A stretch of 64,000 nucleotides of DNA from Buxus sempervirens (GCA_947561395.2 OX387190.1:20516858-20580857), one strand, 5' to 3'. Positions 47,013 to 59,277 are shown, counted from the first letter of the stretch. The notes: generated by a model from the letters alone, not told the origin. Translations and numbers: made by a program.

Positions 47013-47488
47013 TTTGAATCCATTAAAAATAGTTCCAGACCTAAATTCCAAGTGAATAAAAAGTCAACTTTCCAGTTCTAGGAAAAATTCCGATTTTTCA
47101 GGTCCGGTAAAAAGATTCAACATGTTAAAACCAAGGTATTCGTCAAGATTTAAAATCTCAAAAAATTCTTTTATGCAATAACATGGCTAAAAACCTGATT
47201 ACCGGGAAAAATTATCTTGAAATCTGGCTTTAAAAAATATTTCATTTTCTGGGGTCAAAAGTCAACAAAATTCAACCGGAAAAAGTTTGACTTTGCACAA
47301 AAGATTGAATTCGGGCCTTTTCCTTTACAGTTTTGGATTCAAATGGGTTAAGTATCTCAAACCCAATGCTAAGAATTAAAAATTCCAATAAGATATTTCT
47401 CTCCTTCATGATTTATCAAAAATCGTGCAATTTTGAGGTGTCTACACCACCTTAACTGAACCATTCTTCTTTCTTTAATCCATCTCCA

Positions 47489-49716
47489 TGTAAAACCCTG
47501 AATTTTTACAGAAATTTTAATTAAGAGTTAAATATTTTACACAAGGATAAATAAGGTATTAAAGGCTTTAAGGAGGTTAATTACATCCAATTTAATCAAG
47601 ACTAAATTGAGTTGGCTTGGTTTGGGTGGGTTTACTTTATGTGAGCAAGGTAAATTGTTTGGGTCAGGTTTTGGTTGGTCTAGTTCATTTTAGTGAACTG
47701 GCTTAATTGGTTTATTGGGTATCATATATATATATCCAAAAAATGAGAAGAACCGAGGGTTCTCATTCATTCGCGTTCATGAGGGTTAGAAGAAAACCGC
47801 AGAGAAGAAGAAAAGGGCCGCAGGTGCAGGTCGAAGAAGGAGAAGAAGGGAAGGAGAGGAAGAGAGAAAGAAAGAGAGAGCTTTGTGTGTGGATTTCGCA
47901 ATTCTAGGTAGGTAGCACCAATTTTTCATTTCGTTTTGTGTTCTTGAGGTTAATCGATTGTGTTGCATGATTTTGGGTTGTATTTAGCACAGTAGAGATG
48001 TTATATGTATGCTAGAACTGATTAGAACATGAAAATTTGAGTTATGGTACACTGTATGGCCGATTTTGGGGGACCGCCAACCTCTCTGTGCTAGGTGATC
48101 CTCGGAGCTAATACAAATGCTTTAGACCACCGACAACCGCTTACTAACAGGCAGTTGGCGCTCTAATTTAAACTACCGCCTACCCTAAACCGCCCTGGTG
48201 GTCCTGAGCGATCCTAGGCGCTCTAACCAGAAAACGCAATTTTGACAGTTTTTCATCCCCTTGGAACCAATAAAAATAAGGTCATGTGTATTTATTGCTC
48301 CATTTACTTAAGTCTTTACATGTAAATAAAGTTTTACCCCCCATTTGGAACAATAAAAATACTCGCAAGGCCAATTCCCAATCAATAAAAAGTCAACTTT
48401 CCAGTTCATGCCTAAATTCCTAGTTTTCCTGATTTTTATCAAAAATCCCGTTTTGAGTTTGATACCCAGATGAATGATTCAGAAGCCCATAAAATTCTAG
48501 AAGTTTTGTTTACCCTTCATTAGACTATAACCAGAATTTGAGCCCAAAACTCCTCGTGGATTTGTCTAGAAAAATTATATACCCAAAAGTCAACTTTTTT
48601 AACCAGACTTGGAATATTTTTTAGGTCCAAAACTGTTTGTCATGAAATCGATTGATTTTTGGTATGGTAACCTTATTAGGGATGCTAAGACTATTCCATT
48701 CATCCAAAATGTGTTTTGAGAATTTTATGACATGATTTTGGAAAGAATTGCACCGAGATGGTTCTATGTGAATTTTCCGGAAAAGGATTTTTAACATGAT
48801 TTCGAATGATTGGATTCTTGTTTTCGAATTGGTTTTCCTCCCTATACTTGGAGACGGTTTGTGATACCCATGTACTTGGGTAGATGTTTTGCCCCGTGTA
48901 CTCAGGATGATATGTTCGAGGTTGTGATGTTGAGTTGCACGTGCTAGATTTCTTGGATTGGTTTTGGTTTTAGAATCTAGTAGGCATAGCACTATATAGA
49001 TCAATTTAAGAGCTAGGTAGTTGAAGAGATTGTTCTTTGCTAGTTGGAATTCCCTGTCCACGCACACGTGTTCCACTGTGTACTTAGTGAGGCCTGATCA
49101 TGTACTCGACTAGCTACGACTATCACTCATTTTATCGTGTACTCGGACTATGTTTGGGTAGTTCATGCCAACCCATCACTGTACTGGGTGGGTTCTCCGT
49201 CAATAAGATCATGATCGTGTACTCGGTTTCGCACCTTAGCAGAGATGTGGCATAGTGGACATTGATATTACTCTAGTTAAAGGCAGTCTTATTTCATGAG
49301 TCCTGCTGTGACTTATCGACTGTTGTTGATGTCGCAGATTTGTTTGTTGTACCAGATTATTCGGAACTGATGTATCTTCGCTATTATTCCATGGTTTACA
49401 ATTGTATCATATTTTGGAACTGATAAACTATATTTGAGCATGCATGTGTTGCCTACTGGGATATTCGTATCTCATTCCGTTTTGTTTTGTTTTCAGATCT
49501 TGAGTAGGCCGATATCGGAGGGTAAAAGTTGTGATCGGGTAAGTTCAGATTAGAGCTTTGATATTTTAGTTTCAGTTGGGTTTTAGTTGACTCTATATAT
49601 ATATTTAATTGTTTAGTCATTTTCCTTTACTCTAACTTTGTAATTCTGGGTGGAAAAGTAACCCTCCGGGGATGAGTTACGGGTTAGTTTCCGTAACCCA
49701 GATCCGGGGCGTTACA
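47489..49716 (+). repeat. Solo LTR, family B copy 2, inside B1
   Basis: 2228 bp from TGTAAAACCC to GGGGCGTTACA with perfect 5-bp duplications CTCCA (47484-47488 and 49717-49721). It is the plus-strand counterpart of B1, which lies inverted around it. Visible signals are a TA-rich box near 47726, the donor TAG|GTAGGT near 47907, and the acceptor TTTTGTTTTCAG near 49495 followed by another donor CGG|GTAAGT near 49539. TGTACTCGG-type motifs are scattered at 48868-49230. Positions 48280-48430 hold a module shared with LTR A3. No coding region. Confidence 0.88.
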
Positions 49717-50647
49717 CTCCAGCATGTTTATCATCATCTAAATAACCTATATAAACATTTTTGAATTTAATCCATGCAAGATATCTTTCCCTAATAACCT
49801 AGCTGCCCATAATCATTCTAACAGAAAATTTCCAGCGACACAAACATACATTCAATTATTTTATTCAATTTATCTCAATCCAAAACTGAAATCGGAAATG
49901 CTACTTACCTCTGAACTTCAAATTACAACTACTGGAAACCTAATTGCACAAGCAAATCTCTGAATCCTCCCTCCGAAACCAAACGAAACACACTATTTCT
50001 GCAAAAATTTAACATGCATATCAGATCCATCCAGATCTGAATTCCTTCTTCAGATTAGAGGAGATTTTCACGAATTCCTGCCTAAAGGAGCTAATAATAA
50101 CTGAGATTTCGACTCACAAATGTTCAGGTTGCAGATCCTAGATGAATTCAGCTTATGCCGCAAGTGATCTCCTCAACTCTCACGAACAGAGCTCAACAGC
50201 GCCAATCTAATTCTCTGATCACCAAAATTTTCCAGATTTTACACCAAACCCTAGCTCTCCTTCTTCTCTCCTCTGAGATCTCAGTTCGGCTGCTCAAATG
50301 TCCAAAACGAAACCAATGAACTGAGTCCTTTTAGTTTTATAATTGCCGCCAATCAACAACTTGAATCAGGATCTCCTACAGTGCCACACTACAATAACTC
50401 CCTACACCAGCAGCTTGCTTACTTAATTAAACCCTACATGCCACACCACCAAACTAAAACAATTTAACTAGATTCATTCCCAAAAATTCCTCATACATAT
50501 TTAAATTTAAATAACCCATCCGATTCGACCAAAGTCTCTGGTTTGACTCCTTTTTCTCAAATTCTGAAATTTTCCATCAATTAAATAAATTAATCAACCA
50601 TAAAATCTGAATTTTAATTTTATTAAAATTCGGGATTTTACAAGGTC

Positions 50648-51190
50648 AACCCAAGACCAAACTTTGTTGCACTCTTAATAACGGTCATACTCCTATTACA
50701 CCATGTGAACCTCTATAGTGTTGCAATACTATAAGTCCATCCCAACCGCTTACAACATGCCATGTGACGTCATATGGCATTAGTTTATTAGAATTACTAA
50801 CAAGCTTCTATTCTTCTGTCGTCCTTCTCAACATTAAAAACTCCTCTCTAGCACATGCCTAAGACAACACAAGTCTAACTCTATTAAGACAATATAATAA
50901 TATTTTTATTAAGATATTTATAGTAGGATTTTATTATAAGTGAGTTTTAATTTAATGCCCTTTTGGCTTGTTATTGGGCTGAACTCAACCCAATGGTATA
51001 CTTAAAGATCCAGTTCATAGTTAAATTGGATTCTTAAGCTTGGTGTTGAGAATTGTGCAACGTGAATAGTAAGAAAAATAAAGAAAAAGAAAAACATGCA
51101 AATTTAAGTGGTTTGACAATGTGCCTATGTCCACTGTGTATGGAAAAGTTTTCACTATAAAGAAAAATCAATTAGGGTTACATCAACATA
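50648..51190. other. Intergenic between LTR B1 and copia element 1
   Basis: No gene. Positions 51060-51185 have the texture of another retrotransposon end, but no boundary is visible. Confidence 0.35.
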
Positions 51191-51195
51191 TGTAT

Positions 51196-52108
51196 TGTTG
51201 TATTTTGAGTTTTGAGAAGCCTCAAAATTGAGACTTAAATTTGTGTTTTATCCAATCCCACATTGGAAATTTATTGAAAATTTTAAGTGCTTTTTATTAT
51301 TTTGTTTTAATCTCTTTACCTTTAATTTATTCTTTACATGTTTTGTGTTTGGTGCTTTTCTAGGGATTTTCTAGAGCTTGAGCACCAAAACTATTTTTTA
51401 TGTTTGAAGTTTTTCTGAAGTTATACGGAAATTTGAGCTTCAAATGCCTACAGACAACTCGAGAGTAGCAAGTTCCGGAAGATTTGCCGGCGCTTGAGCG
51501 TCAAACACCTGCAAACAACCCAAAAGTGGGGATTTCCGGAAGATTTGCGGGTGCTCGAGCGTCAGAATGCGATTTTTATATCCATTTTTTTTTATCATTT
51601 TGAGCGATTTGGTGCATCGATTCGCACAATATTTAAAGGGGTTTTCTCCCATTTGTTAAGAGAACATCTCTATTCCTAATTTCTGAGAAAAATGGTTGTG
51701 AGAAACCCTTGCTTTCATCATCTTCTTCTTCCTCTATTCATCAAAGGTCTGATCTGAGTACACTCAAGGGGTTCGCCGTTGTCAAGATTATTCATGCAAT
51801 CTATCGGCGAGGTCTTGGACCATTGAATGCTGGGAAACCAAACGCTAGGAGCCCGTTGCACTGAGGATATCATCCGAAAGGGGGTGTCTAAATGTTTCAA
51901 GTAAAAAGATTCTAAATCTCGCCTCGGTCACAATAAGTCCCTTCTGATCTACACTTTTAATCTTTGATTTACTAATTTGGTTGAGATCTAAATATCTGGG
52001 GTTTTCGTTCGGATTTTCTACTGTATATCTGTGATTATACTTTGGGTTTGATCTACATATTAGTTTGATTGGTTTGCTTGGTTTGATCTGCCCCTATTTT
52101 CGACAACA
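51196..52108 (+). repeat. 5' LTR of copia element 1
   Basis: Contains an approximately 61-bp tandem repeat at 51432-51570 (GAGCGTCAAAC ... TTCCGGAAGATTTGCGGGTG) and a TATTTAAAGG box near 51628. It differs from the 3' LTR by scattered substitutions and short indels, so the insertion is not recent. Confidence 0.92.
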
Positions 52109-52140
52109 ATCTTGAAACCTTTAGAGATTCTTTAAAGATT

Positions 52141-52935
52141 ATGGATCCTACCAAACCTAATACTGTTGATTTGACCAAAGTTGAGCCTCTTGTTGGAGAT
52201 AATTTTAAGAGATGGAAACCGAAGATTTATTATATGTTTGATACCCTAGAAATTGTGTTTGTCCTGTCAAACCCAAAACCGGAACCGAATGACGATGGGT
52301 CTGAGTCGACTGCTTTGAATGCTTGAGTTAAAGCAGATAGAATGTGTAGGCATTATCTTCTGAACTCCTTGGCAAATGAATTGTTTGATTTATATTGCCA
52401 ATATGAGACTGCCAAGGAGATATGGGATGCTCTTCACACTAAATATGTGTCAGAGGATGCTGGGGTGAAGAAATTTGCTATAGGCAATTTTCTGAACTTT
52501 GTGATGGTGGATGGAAAATCGGTTTCAGACCAGATTAATGAATACCAAAAATTGGTGAGAGAGTTAATAAATGAAGGGATTAAACTTCCCAATGTATTTG
52601 TCGTTGGGGCTCTTATTGAGAAACTCCCTCTTGCTTGGAAAGTTTATAAGACTAACTTGAAGCATAAGAGGAAGGAGATGAGTCTGGAAGAACTGGTTGT
52701 CCACATTAGGATTGAAGAGCAAGCCAAGAGTAGAGAGAAGTCATAAAAACCTAGTGCAAGTTTCCCAGTTAGCAAGGCCAATGTGGTAGAGGACAATTCC
52801 AAGGGAAAGAAAAAGAAAGATTTCCAGAGTTCAATGTAGGCTGAGAAAAAGAAGGGGAATTGTTATGTCTATGGCAAGCTAGGGCATCATGCACCTCAAT
52901 GTAGGCTAAGACAACGCCAAGACGAATCACAGGAG
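52141..52935 (+). pseudogene. copia element 1 gag
   Basis: Nucleocapsid/capsid region in one frame (MDPTKPNTVDLTKVEPL; NELFDLYCQYETAKEIWDAL; LVRELINEGIKLPN) broken by TGA 52324-52326, TAA 52744-52746 and TAG 52837-52839. The zinc knuckle reads CYVYGKLGHHAPQC: the second metal-binding Cys is Tyr. The TAG lies in a copy of CAATGTAGGCT that also occurs 68 bp downstream, apparently a templated insertion. Confidence 0.85.
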
Positions 52936-52965
52936 AGACCTCAAGCTAATGTAGTTGAGTCTGAT

Positions 52966-55900
52966 GTGATTATTGCTGTTGTTTCAGAGGTGAACTTGGT
53001 TACCAATCCTAAGGAGTGGGTGGTTGACACTGGAGCCACCAGACACATTTGTGGAGACCGTGACTTGTTCACTTCTTACCAACCTGTGGGAGAGGGCAAG
53101 CAGGTGTCCTTGGAAAACTCTTTGGAAAACTCTCGCACTTCCCCAGTAGCTGGAAAGGGAAAAGTGATGATCAAGCTAACTTCTGGCAAGCAGCTGGCCT
53201 TGACCGAGGTTTTTCATGTACCGGATATTAGGAGAAATCTTGTGTCCGGGTCTTTGTTGAACAGGGCTAGGATTATACTTGTATTTGAGGGGGATAAGTT
53301 AATCCTTACCAAGGGATGGGTTTTTCTGGGGAAGGGCTATTGTAATAATGGTATCTTTGTACTCTCTATTTTTGATGAAATAAATGTTGCATCTTCTTTT
53401 GCTTATATTGTTGACACTTTATCTTTGTGGCATGCTAGATTAGGCCATACAAATGTTGGTTATATAAAACGTATGGAAAATCTAGGACTGATTAAGAAAT
53501 TAAATAATTTAAATTTTGAAAAATGTGAATGTTTGCTCAGAGGCAAAATTCACAAATAAGCCACATAAATCTGTTAAAAGAGAATCAGAACTTTTAAATT
53601 TAATTCATAGTGACTTAGCAGATTTTAAAAATAATATTTCAAGAGGTGGTAAAAAAATAGTATATTACTTTTATAGATGACTGTAGTGATACACTAAAGT
53701 CTATTTACTAGGAAGTAAAGATGAAGCAAAAGAAACATTTATAAAATATAAAACAGAAGTTGAAAATCAACTAAACAAAAAGATGAAAAGACTTGGGACT
53801 GATAGAGGAGGAGAGTATGACTCTAACCCATTTCACAAATATTGTGAAGAGAATGGGATTATTCATAAGGTTACTGCTCCTTGCTCTCTTGAGTCTAATG
53901 TGAAAAACAGGGTTGTGACTCCAAATACACCTAGAGGGGGGGGGGTGAATAGGTGTAGCACAGTGAAATAAAAATTTTCTATTAATTAAAGACAAGTCCT
54001 TAATTAATAGGCATGAACAAATCCTCAAAGTAATTCCAGAAAATCAAATAATCAATCAAAAGTAATAAACAAGCCACCCAATTTGCAAGTAAATAATTAA
54101 AGCACGTAAAATGAGACAAAAGCAATTTGGTGACGAAGGGAAAACTCAAAGAGAACTCTCTATAAGAAAAACCCTCCGGGCTATGCAGGAGCCACCTACA
54201 AGATCCACTATGAGAAGAAGACTTACAACCTGTAGTTCAGACCACTCAACATCCCTATGCTAGACTCTGGAACTTACAAACTTGAAAGTATTTGAAAAAC
54301 TCCTTAGATTTGCTCAACAGCAACACCTCAGAACTCTGAAGATCTTCTCACATGATCACCCAAACGAACTCGCCTGGTATCCGTAGGAACTCCCATGATT
54401 CAATCTCTCCAACCTGGAACTCCAAGGTAGAAGAAGAAAGAAGAAAAGAAAGGTTTTATGGCTCAAAAGAGGAAAACCTAGAAGAAGGGTTTTCTAGAAG
54501 AGAAAATGATATTTAGGGCTTCTAAAATGTGGCTCTCTTAGGTTTAGAAGGACCCTAATCCTATTTAAAGGTTACCAAAGAAGTTTGAAGTCAATCCGAA
54601 TTAAAACGAGTAAGTTATGTAATTTTTCGTAACTTTTCAGAAATTTTGCTAATTGAACGTTCGAACGGTGCATTAAACTTTATCTAACGCCAGCCTTCAA
54701 AAATTTCCGTTCGAATGCCAGATCAAACGTTCTCTAACGTCACTCTCTGGTTTCTCTGTAGACACTGAACGTTCGAACGCTGCATCTCACGTTCTTGAAT
54801 GCTACTCTCGGGTTTCTCTGCAAACATTGAACGTTCGAACGCTAGATCAAACATTATCTAAAACCAAGCATAGAAACTTCAATTTAACTCCGATTTTGAC
54901 GCTGTTTGAACCATGACTTCTTGGACTCAATCTAAACATTCTAAACACACTTTTTGATACGGAATTAAGCCAACATAACCTACTAGACCTAACATAATGG
55001 AGTAGCAAAGAGGAAAAATAGAACACTAAAAGAAATGATGAACTCTATGCTAATAGGGTCTGGTTCACCCAAGAACTTGTGGGGGGAGGCTATTTTATCT
55101 ACCTGTTATATTGTTAACAGGTACCCCGTAAGAAAACTGGAAAGACTCCTTATGAAGTTTGGGTAGGAGATGCTCCCAACTTTAATTATCTAAGGGTTTG
55201 GGGTTGTCTAGCAAAGGTAGGTCTTCCAGAAATAAAAAGAAGGAGAATTGGTCCTAAGATGATAGACTGTGCATTTATAGGGTATGTTGAAAACATTGCT
55301 ACCCACAGATTCCTAGTATTAAGAACCGTGGATGATGATGGGGTTTTAGCTAACTCTATAATAGAGTCTAGAGATGCAGATTTCTTTGAGTCTTCATTCC
55401 CTTTAAGACCAAAGACTACAATGGATTCAAATTTTGCTTCTACAAGTCAAACCAAAGAAGTACAATTTGAATCTCTTAATGAACCAGAACCACAACCTGA
55501 AATTGAATTAAGAAGAAGTAAACGAACAAGAAAAGAAACAACTTTTGGTGATGATTTCTACAGCTTCTTAATAGATAATGACCCTACAACCTATAATGAG
55601 GCCATGACATCTCCAAATGCTGAATTTTGGAGAGAGGCTATTAATGATGAATTAAGTTCTATTTTGGCAAATCATACATGGGAATTAGTAGACTTGCCAC
55701 CTGGAATTAAACCAATAGGTTGCAAGTGGATATTTAGAAAGAAATTTAAAACATATGGAAAAATAGACAAATTTAAAGCAAGACTAGTAGCTGAAGGCTT
55801 TAGTCAACAAAATGAGGCAGATTATTTTGACACCTATGCACCAGTTGCCAGAATAACTACTATAAGAGTGTTAATAGCCTTGGCAACTATTAACAACTTA

Positions 55901-57130
55901 ATAATACATCAAATGAATGTAAAAACTGCCTTTCTTAATGGGGACTTAGAAGAAGAAATCCATATGTCCCAACTAGAAGGATTTATAATACCTGGTAAAG
56001 AAAACAAAGTTTGTAGACTTGTAAAATCTTTATATGGTCTAAAACAAGCACCAAAAAAATTGCATGAAAATTTTGATAATATGCTTATAAATTATGGTTA
56101 TAACATAAATGATTCTGATAGATGTGTGCACTATAAATTTTTTGTTTACTCTGGTGTCATCATATGTTTATATGTAGATGACATGTTGATTATGGGAACT
56201 AGTACAGATGTGGTAATTTCCACCAAAAGATTCTTATCTTCTAAATTTGAAATGAAAGATTTAGGAGAAGCAGATGTAATTCTAGGAATTAAAATAATTA
56301 GAGAATCTGGTGGAATTACATTAAACCAATCACATTATGTTGAGAAGGTCCTAAGGAAGTTTGGACATTATGACTCTGATTCATTGTCCACTCCTTATGA
56401 TTCTAGCATGCACTTAAAGAAAAATTCTTGGACTATGGTTTCACAAGTTTAGTATGCTAGCGTGATTGGTTCCCTTATGTATTTAATGAACTGTACTAGA
56501 CTAGATATTGCTTATGCAATAGGAAGACTTAGTAGATATACTCATAGTCCTAACTATGAGCATTGGACTTCATTGATTAGAGTACTAAGGTACTTAAAGG
56601 GAACAATGCATTATGGTCTTCATTATTCTGGTTATCCTACTGTGCTAGAGGGCTATTATGATGCTAATTGGGTTACTAGGAATGAAGAGGTAAACTCAAC
56701 TAGTGGCTATATTTTTACTTTAGGAGGTGGTGTTGTTTCATGGAAATCATGCAAACAGTCTTGTAATGCAAAATCCACCATGGAATTCAAATTCATTGCC
56801 TTGGAGTTGGCTAGTGGTGAGGCAAAATGGTTAAGAAATTTTCCGCATGATATTCCTTTGTGGATGAAAGAACCTCCTATTTCTATTCATTGTGATAGCC
56901 AAGCAGCAATAGCTAGAGCCCAAAATAAGATTTATAATGGAAAATGGAGGTATATAAGATTGAGACATAATATCATAAGGCAATTACTTAATGACGGCGT
57001 AATTGCTCTTAATTATGTGAGGTCAGGTGGAAATCTAGCTGATCCCCTGACAAAGCCTCTTGAGAAAAAATTAATAATAAGTACATCAAAGGGGATGGGT
57101 CTTAAGACTATAGAAATGAACAACCCCTGA
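52966..57130 (+). pseudogene. copia element 1 pol: protease, integrase, RT, RNase H
   Basis: Protease (WVVDTGATRHICG, Asp codon at 53026) and the pre-integrase zinc region (LWHARLGHT) read in the gag frame to a stop at 53557-53559. Integrase core pieces (LIHSDLADF, RGGEYDSNPF) follow with frameshifts and are cut by a 1.1-kb insertion at 53901-54994. After it come NRTLKEMMNSML and GYVENIATHRF. RT runs from 55259 with KWIFRKKF, SLYGLKQAPKKLHENF and YVDDM at 56170-56184, then an in-frame TAG at 56450-56452. RNase H continues at 56462-57130 (GSLMYLMNCTRLDIAYA; SWKSCKQSCNAKSTMEF). It cannot make a full polyprotein. Confidence 0.88.
53901..54994 (-). repeat. Solo LTR, family C, inside copia 1 integrase
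   Basis: 1094 bp with TG...CA ends and perfect 5-bp duplications TAATG (53896-53900 and 54995-54999). Removing it with one duplication restores the integrase reading across the site. Minus-strand orientation is inferred: that strand reads TTTAAATAGG near 54562 followed by an AGGGTCC leader, and ends with a CACCCCCCC...CTAGGTG block typical of copia LTR 3' ends. GAACGTTCGAACG occurs three times (54655, 54767, 54829). Confidence 0.85.
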
Positions 57131-57686
57131 TGACAACCCAACCTATATGAATGACAATCCCAAGAAGTATGTTCAATGGGAAAAACAAATCACCTGAGTT
57201 GTTTGATAAGCACTACAAATTATTTTATGTATTGAGAAGCTCATCCCTATGATGTAGTAGTGCATAATTGCTCTTTGAGAGGTTGAGCAATAAAGCTCTT
57301 AGTGATTCCATATCCTTTATAAGTGGTGTGGTTAGTGCAGTTTACACACTTGATGGAAATCACCTATGTGGGTGTTGAGGTGGGGCTGCCTCTGTTGAGA
57401 CTTGGGCTAAGTCTCTAGAGCACTCATGAAACCAGCCAGCGCAAGGGCTATTCGTGCCACCTCGTGTAGAAACTTCCTTGAGGTATTCTATTGTGTGGGC
57501 TACAGCCATAGCTTGATTTACAACAAATAGATCAAGTTTAAGAATTTATTCCACCGGGTCTCTGTGAATCCTATAATGTAAATCCATAAGTATTGGTTTA
57601 AGTCCAAAAGACACCAGTACCATTGCACATTATAATTTTAATTACTCAAATCAATTTCTTTCAACTTTGAGTCTTGTGGGGGGAAT

Positions 57687-58597
57687 TGTTGTATTTTGAG
57701 TTTTGAGAAGCCTCAAAATTGAGACTTAAATTTGTGTTTTATCCAATCCCACATTGGACATTTATTGAAAATTTTAAGTGTTTTTAATTATTTTGTTTTA
57801 ATATCTTTACCTTTAATTTATTCTTTACATGTTTTGTGTTTGGTGCTTTTCTGGGGATTTTCTAGAGCTTGAGTACCAAAACTATTTTTTATGTTTGAAG
57901 TTTTTTTTAAGTTTTGCGGAAACTTGAGCATCAAATGCCTGCAGACAACCCGAGAGTAGCAATTTCCGAAAGATTTGCGAGCACTTGAGCGTCAAACGCC
58001 TGCAGACAACCCGAAAGTGGCGAGTTCCGGAAGATTTGCGGGTGCTCAAGCGTCAAAAGGCGATTTTTATATCCGTTTTTTATCGTTTTGAATGATCTGG
58101 TGCGTCGGTTTGCACACTATTTAAAGGGGTTTTCTCCCATTTGTCAAGAGAACATCTCTAGCCCTAATTTCTGAGAAAAATGGCTATGAGAAACCCTTGC
58201 TTTCATCATCATCTTCTTCCTCTATTCATCAAAGGTCTGATCTGGAGCACACTCAAGGGGTTCATCGTTGTCGATATTATTCGTGCAATATATCGGCAAG
58301 GTCTTGGACCATTTAATGCTGGGAAACCGGTCGCTAGGAGCCCGTTGCACTAAATATATCATCCGAAAGGGGCGTCCAAAGGTTTCAAGTACAAAGAGTC
58401 TTAAATCTCGCCTTGGTCTTGATAAGTTCCTTCTGATCTACACTTTTAATCTTTGATTTACTGATTTGGTTGAGATCTAAATATTTGGGGTTTTCATTCG
58501 GATTTTCTATTGCATATATGTGATTATACTTTGGGTTTGATCTACATATTTGTTTGATTGGTTGGTTTGGTTTGATCTGCCCCTATTTTCGACAACA
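57687..58597 (+). repeat. 3' LTR of copia element 1
   Basis: Partner of 51196-52108, with the same ends and the same approximately 61-bp tandem repeat (57925-58060). Confidence 0.92.
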
Positions 58598-58602
58598 TAT
58601 AT

Positions 58603-59277
58603 ACCAACCCTAAACCTGGTATTTCTGAAATCCCAAAAATACCCTTTACCGTACTGTATGGGCTTCGCCCCCCGTACCCCCCAACCCCATTATTCTCCGC
58701 GTGTCCAACTTGTTCCTTAGCACCTATGAGCACTGTTGCCAACACTTGATAAGTTCATTAGTTAATAAATATCTTATTAAAATAATTAGTGAGTTACTTA
58801 TTACCCCTAATGAAGTTCTAAGTTTGTACATTCTATGTACATGCATTTTAGTAGCTATCATAAAATAGAAAATCAGGTTCCTAAAGAGAAATGCCAATGT
58901 TTAATTATACAAGCTATCCATGTTAATCCAGTTGTTGTAATGGCCATGAAACAATATTCAACCTAAGCACTAATACATTTAGTTCTTTCAAAGGTTTCAG
59001 AGAAATTAAATTTGAGCCCAAAAGGGTACAGTGGATTGAAGTAGAGTGCAAGTCAAGGGGCATCTAGCCCAATTATCTTGTAATAGAAGATGAATTACTT
59101 ATGGGCAAGACTATATTGCATGACCACAATTTTTGTGGTTAAGGTTGTGGAGATAGGCTTCCAATAATAAGTATATGCTTTGGAGAGAACTTCTTTGGCA
59201 TATTTTGCACAAGATGCAGGAAAAATAATGGATATCCTTGTGACTTTAATTCTTAGAATGTTGCATAAAGATCCAAG
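58603..59277. other. Intergenic between copia elements
   Basis: Positions 58603-58740 are the right half of the DNA split by copia element 1 (CCAACCCTAAACCTGG, GGGCTTCGCCCCCCG). The rest shows no gene. Confidence 0.4.

Larger units (their letters stand above)
44399..47446 (-). repeat. Solo LTR, family A copy 3, inside B1
   Basis: 3048 bp, flanked by perfect CCACC duplications (44394-44398 and 47447-47451). Homologous to A1/A2 in inverse orientation; its 3' terminal base pair reads TA instead of TG at 44399. It is longer because the palindrome array is expanded and because about 450 bp of extra AT-rich module lies between the start and the array. TATA at 46474-46482 and donor CAG|GTAAGC at about 46367, both minus strand. 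The conserved hairpin block is at about 44575-44655. Confidence 0.9.
41578..50642 (-). repeat. Solo LTR, family B copy 1, split by two nested LTRs
   Basis: Outer boundaries TGTAACGCCCCG (41578) and CGGGATTTTACA (50642) with perfect 5-bp duplications AGGTC (41573-41577 and 50643-50647). Removing A3 and B2 with one copy of each of their duplications leaves about 3.78 kb. Orientation is set by the typical plant LTR ending GGGGCGTTACA, which reads on the minus strand. Conserved with B2 are the termini, the CCGAGATACACGG-like motifs, a splice donor (CAGAG|GTAAGT, minus strand, near 49907) and a pyrimidine-rich acceptor (TTTGTTTTCAG, near 41805). No coding region. Confidence 0.85.
51196..58597 (+). 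mobile_element. Ty1/copia element 1, decayed, with nested solo LTR
   Basis: Two LTRs of 913 and 911 bp (51196-52108, 57687-58597), both TGTTGTATTTTGAG to TCGACAACA, flank a copia polyprotein in the order gag, protease, integrase, RT, RNase H, which defines Ty1/copia. The purine tract TTGTGGGGGGAAT precedes the 3' LTR. Flanks TGTAT and TATAT fit a 5-bp duplication with one change. The sequence after the 5' LTR (ATCTTGAAACC) does not match the usual initiator-Met primer site. Confidence 0.92.

Noticed and set aside
48621-49076. 151-codon open frame on the minus strand
   Set aside because: Lies inside LTR B2, has no recognisable domain and overlaps the repeated TGTACTCGG motifs.
58603-58740. 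Antisense frame of 67 codons next to copia element 1
   Set aside because: Runs across the LTR boundary; a product of the insertion junction.
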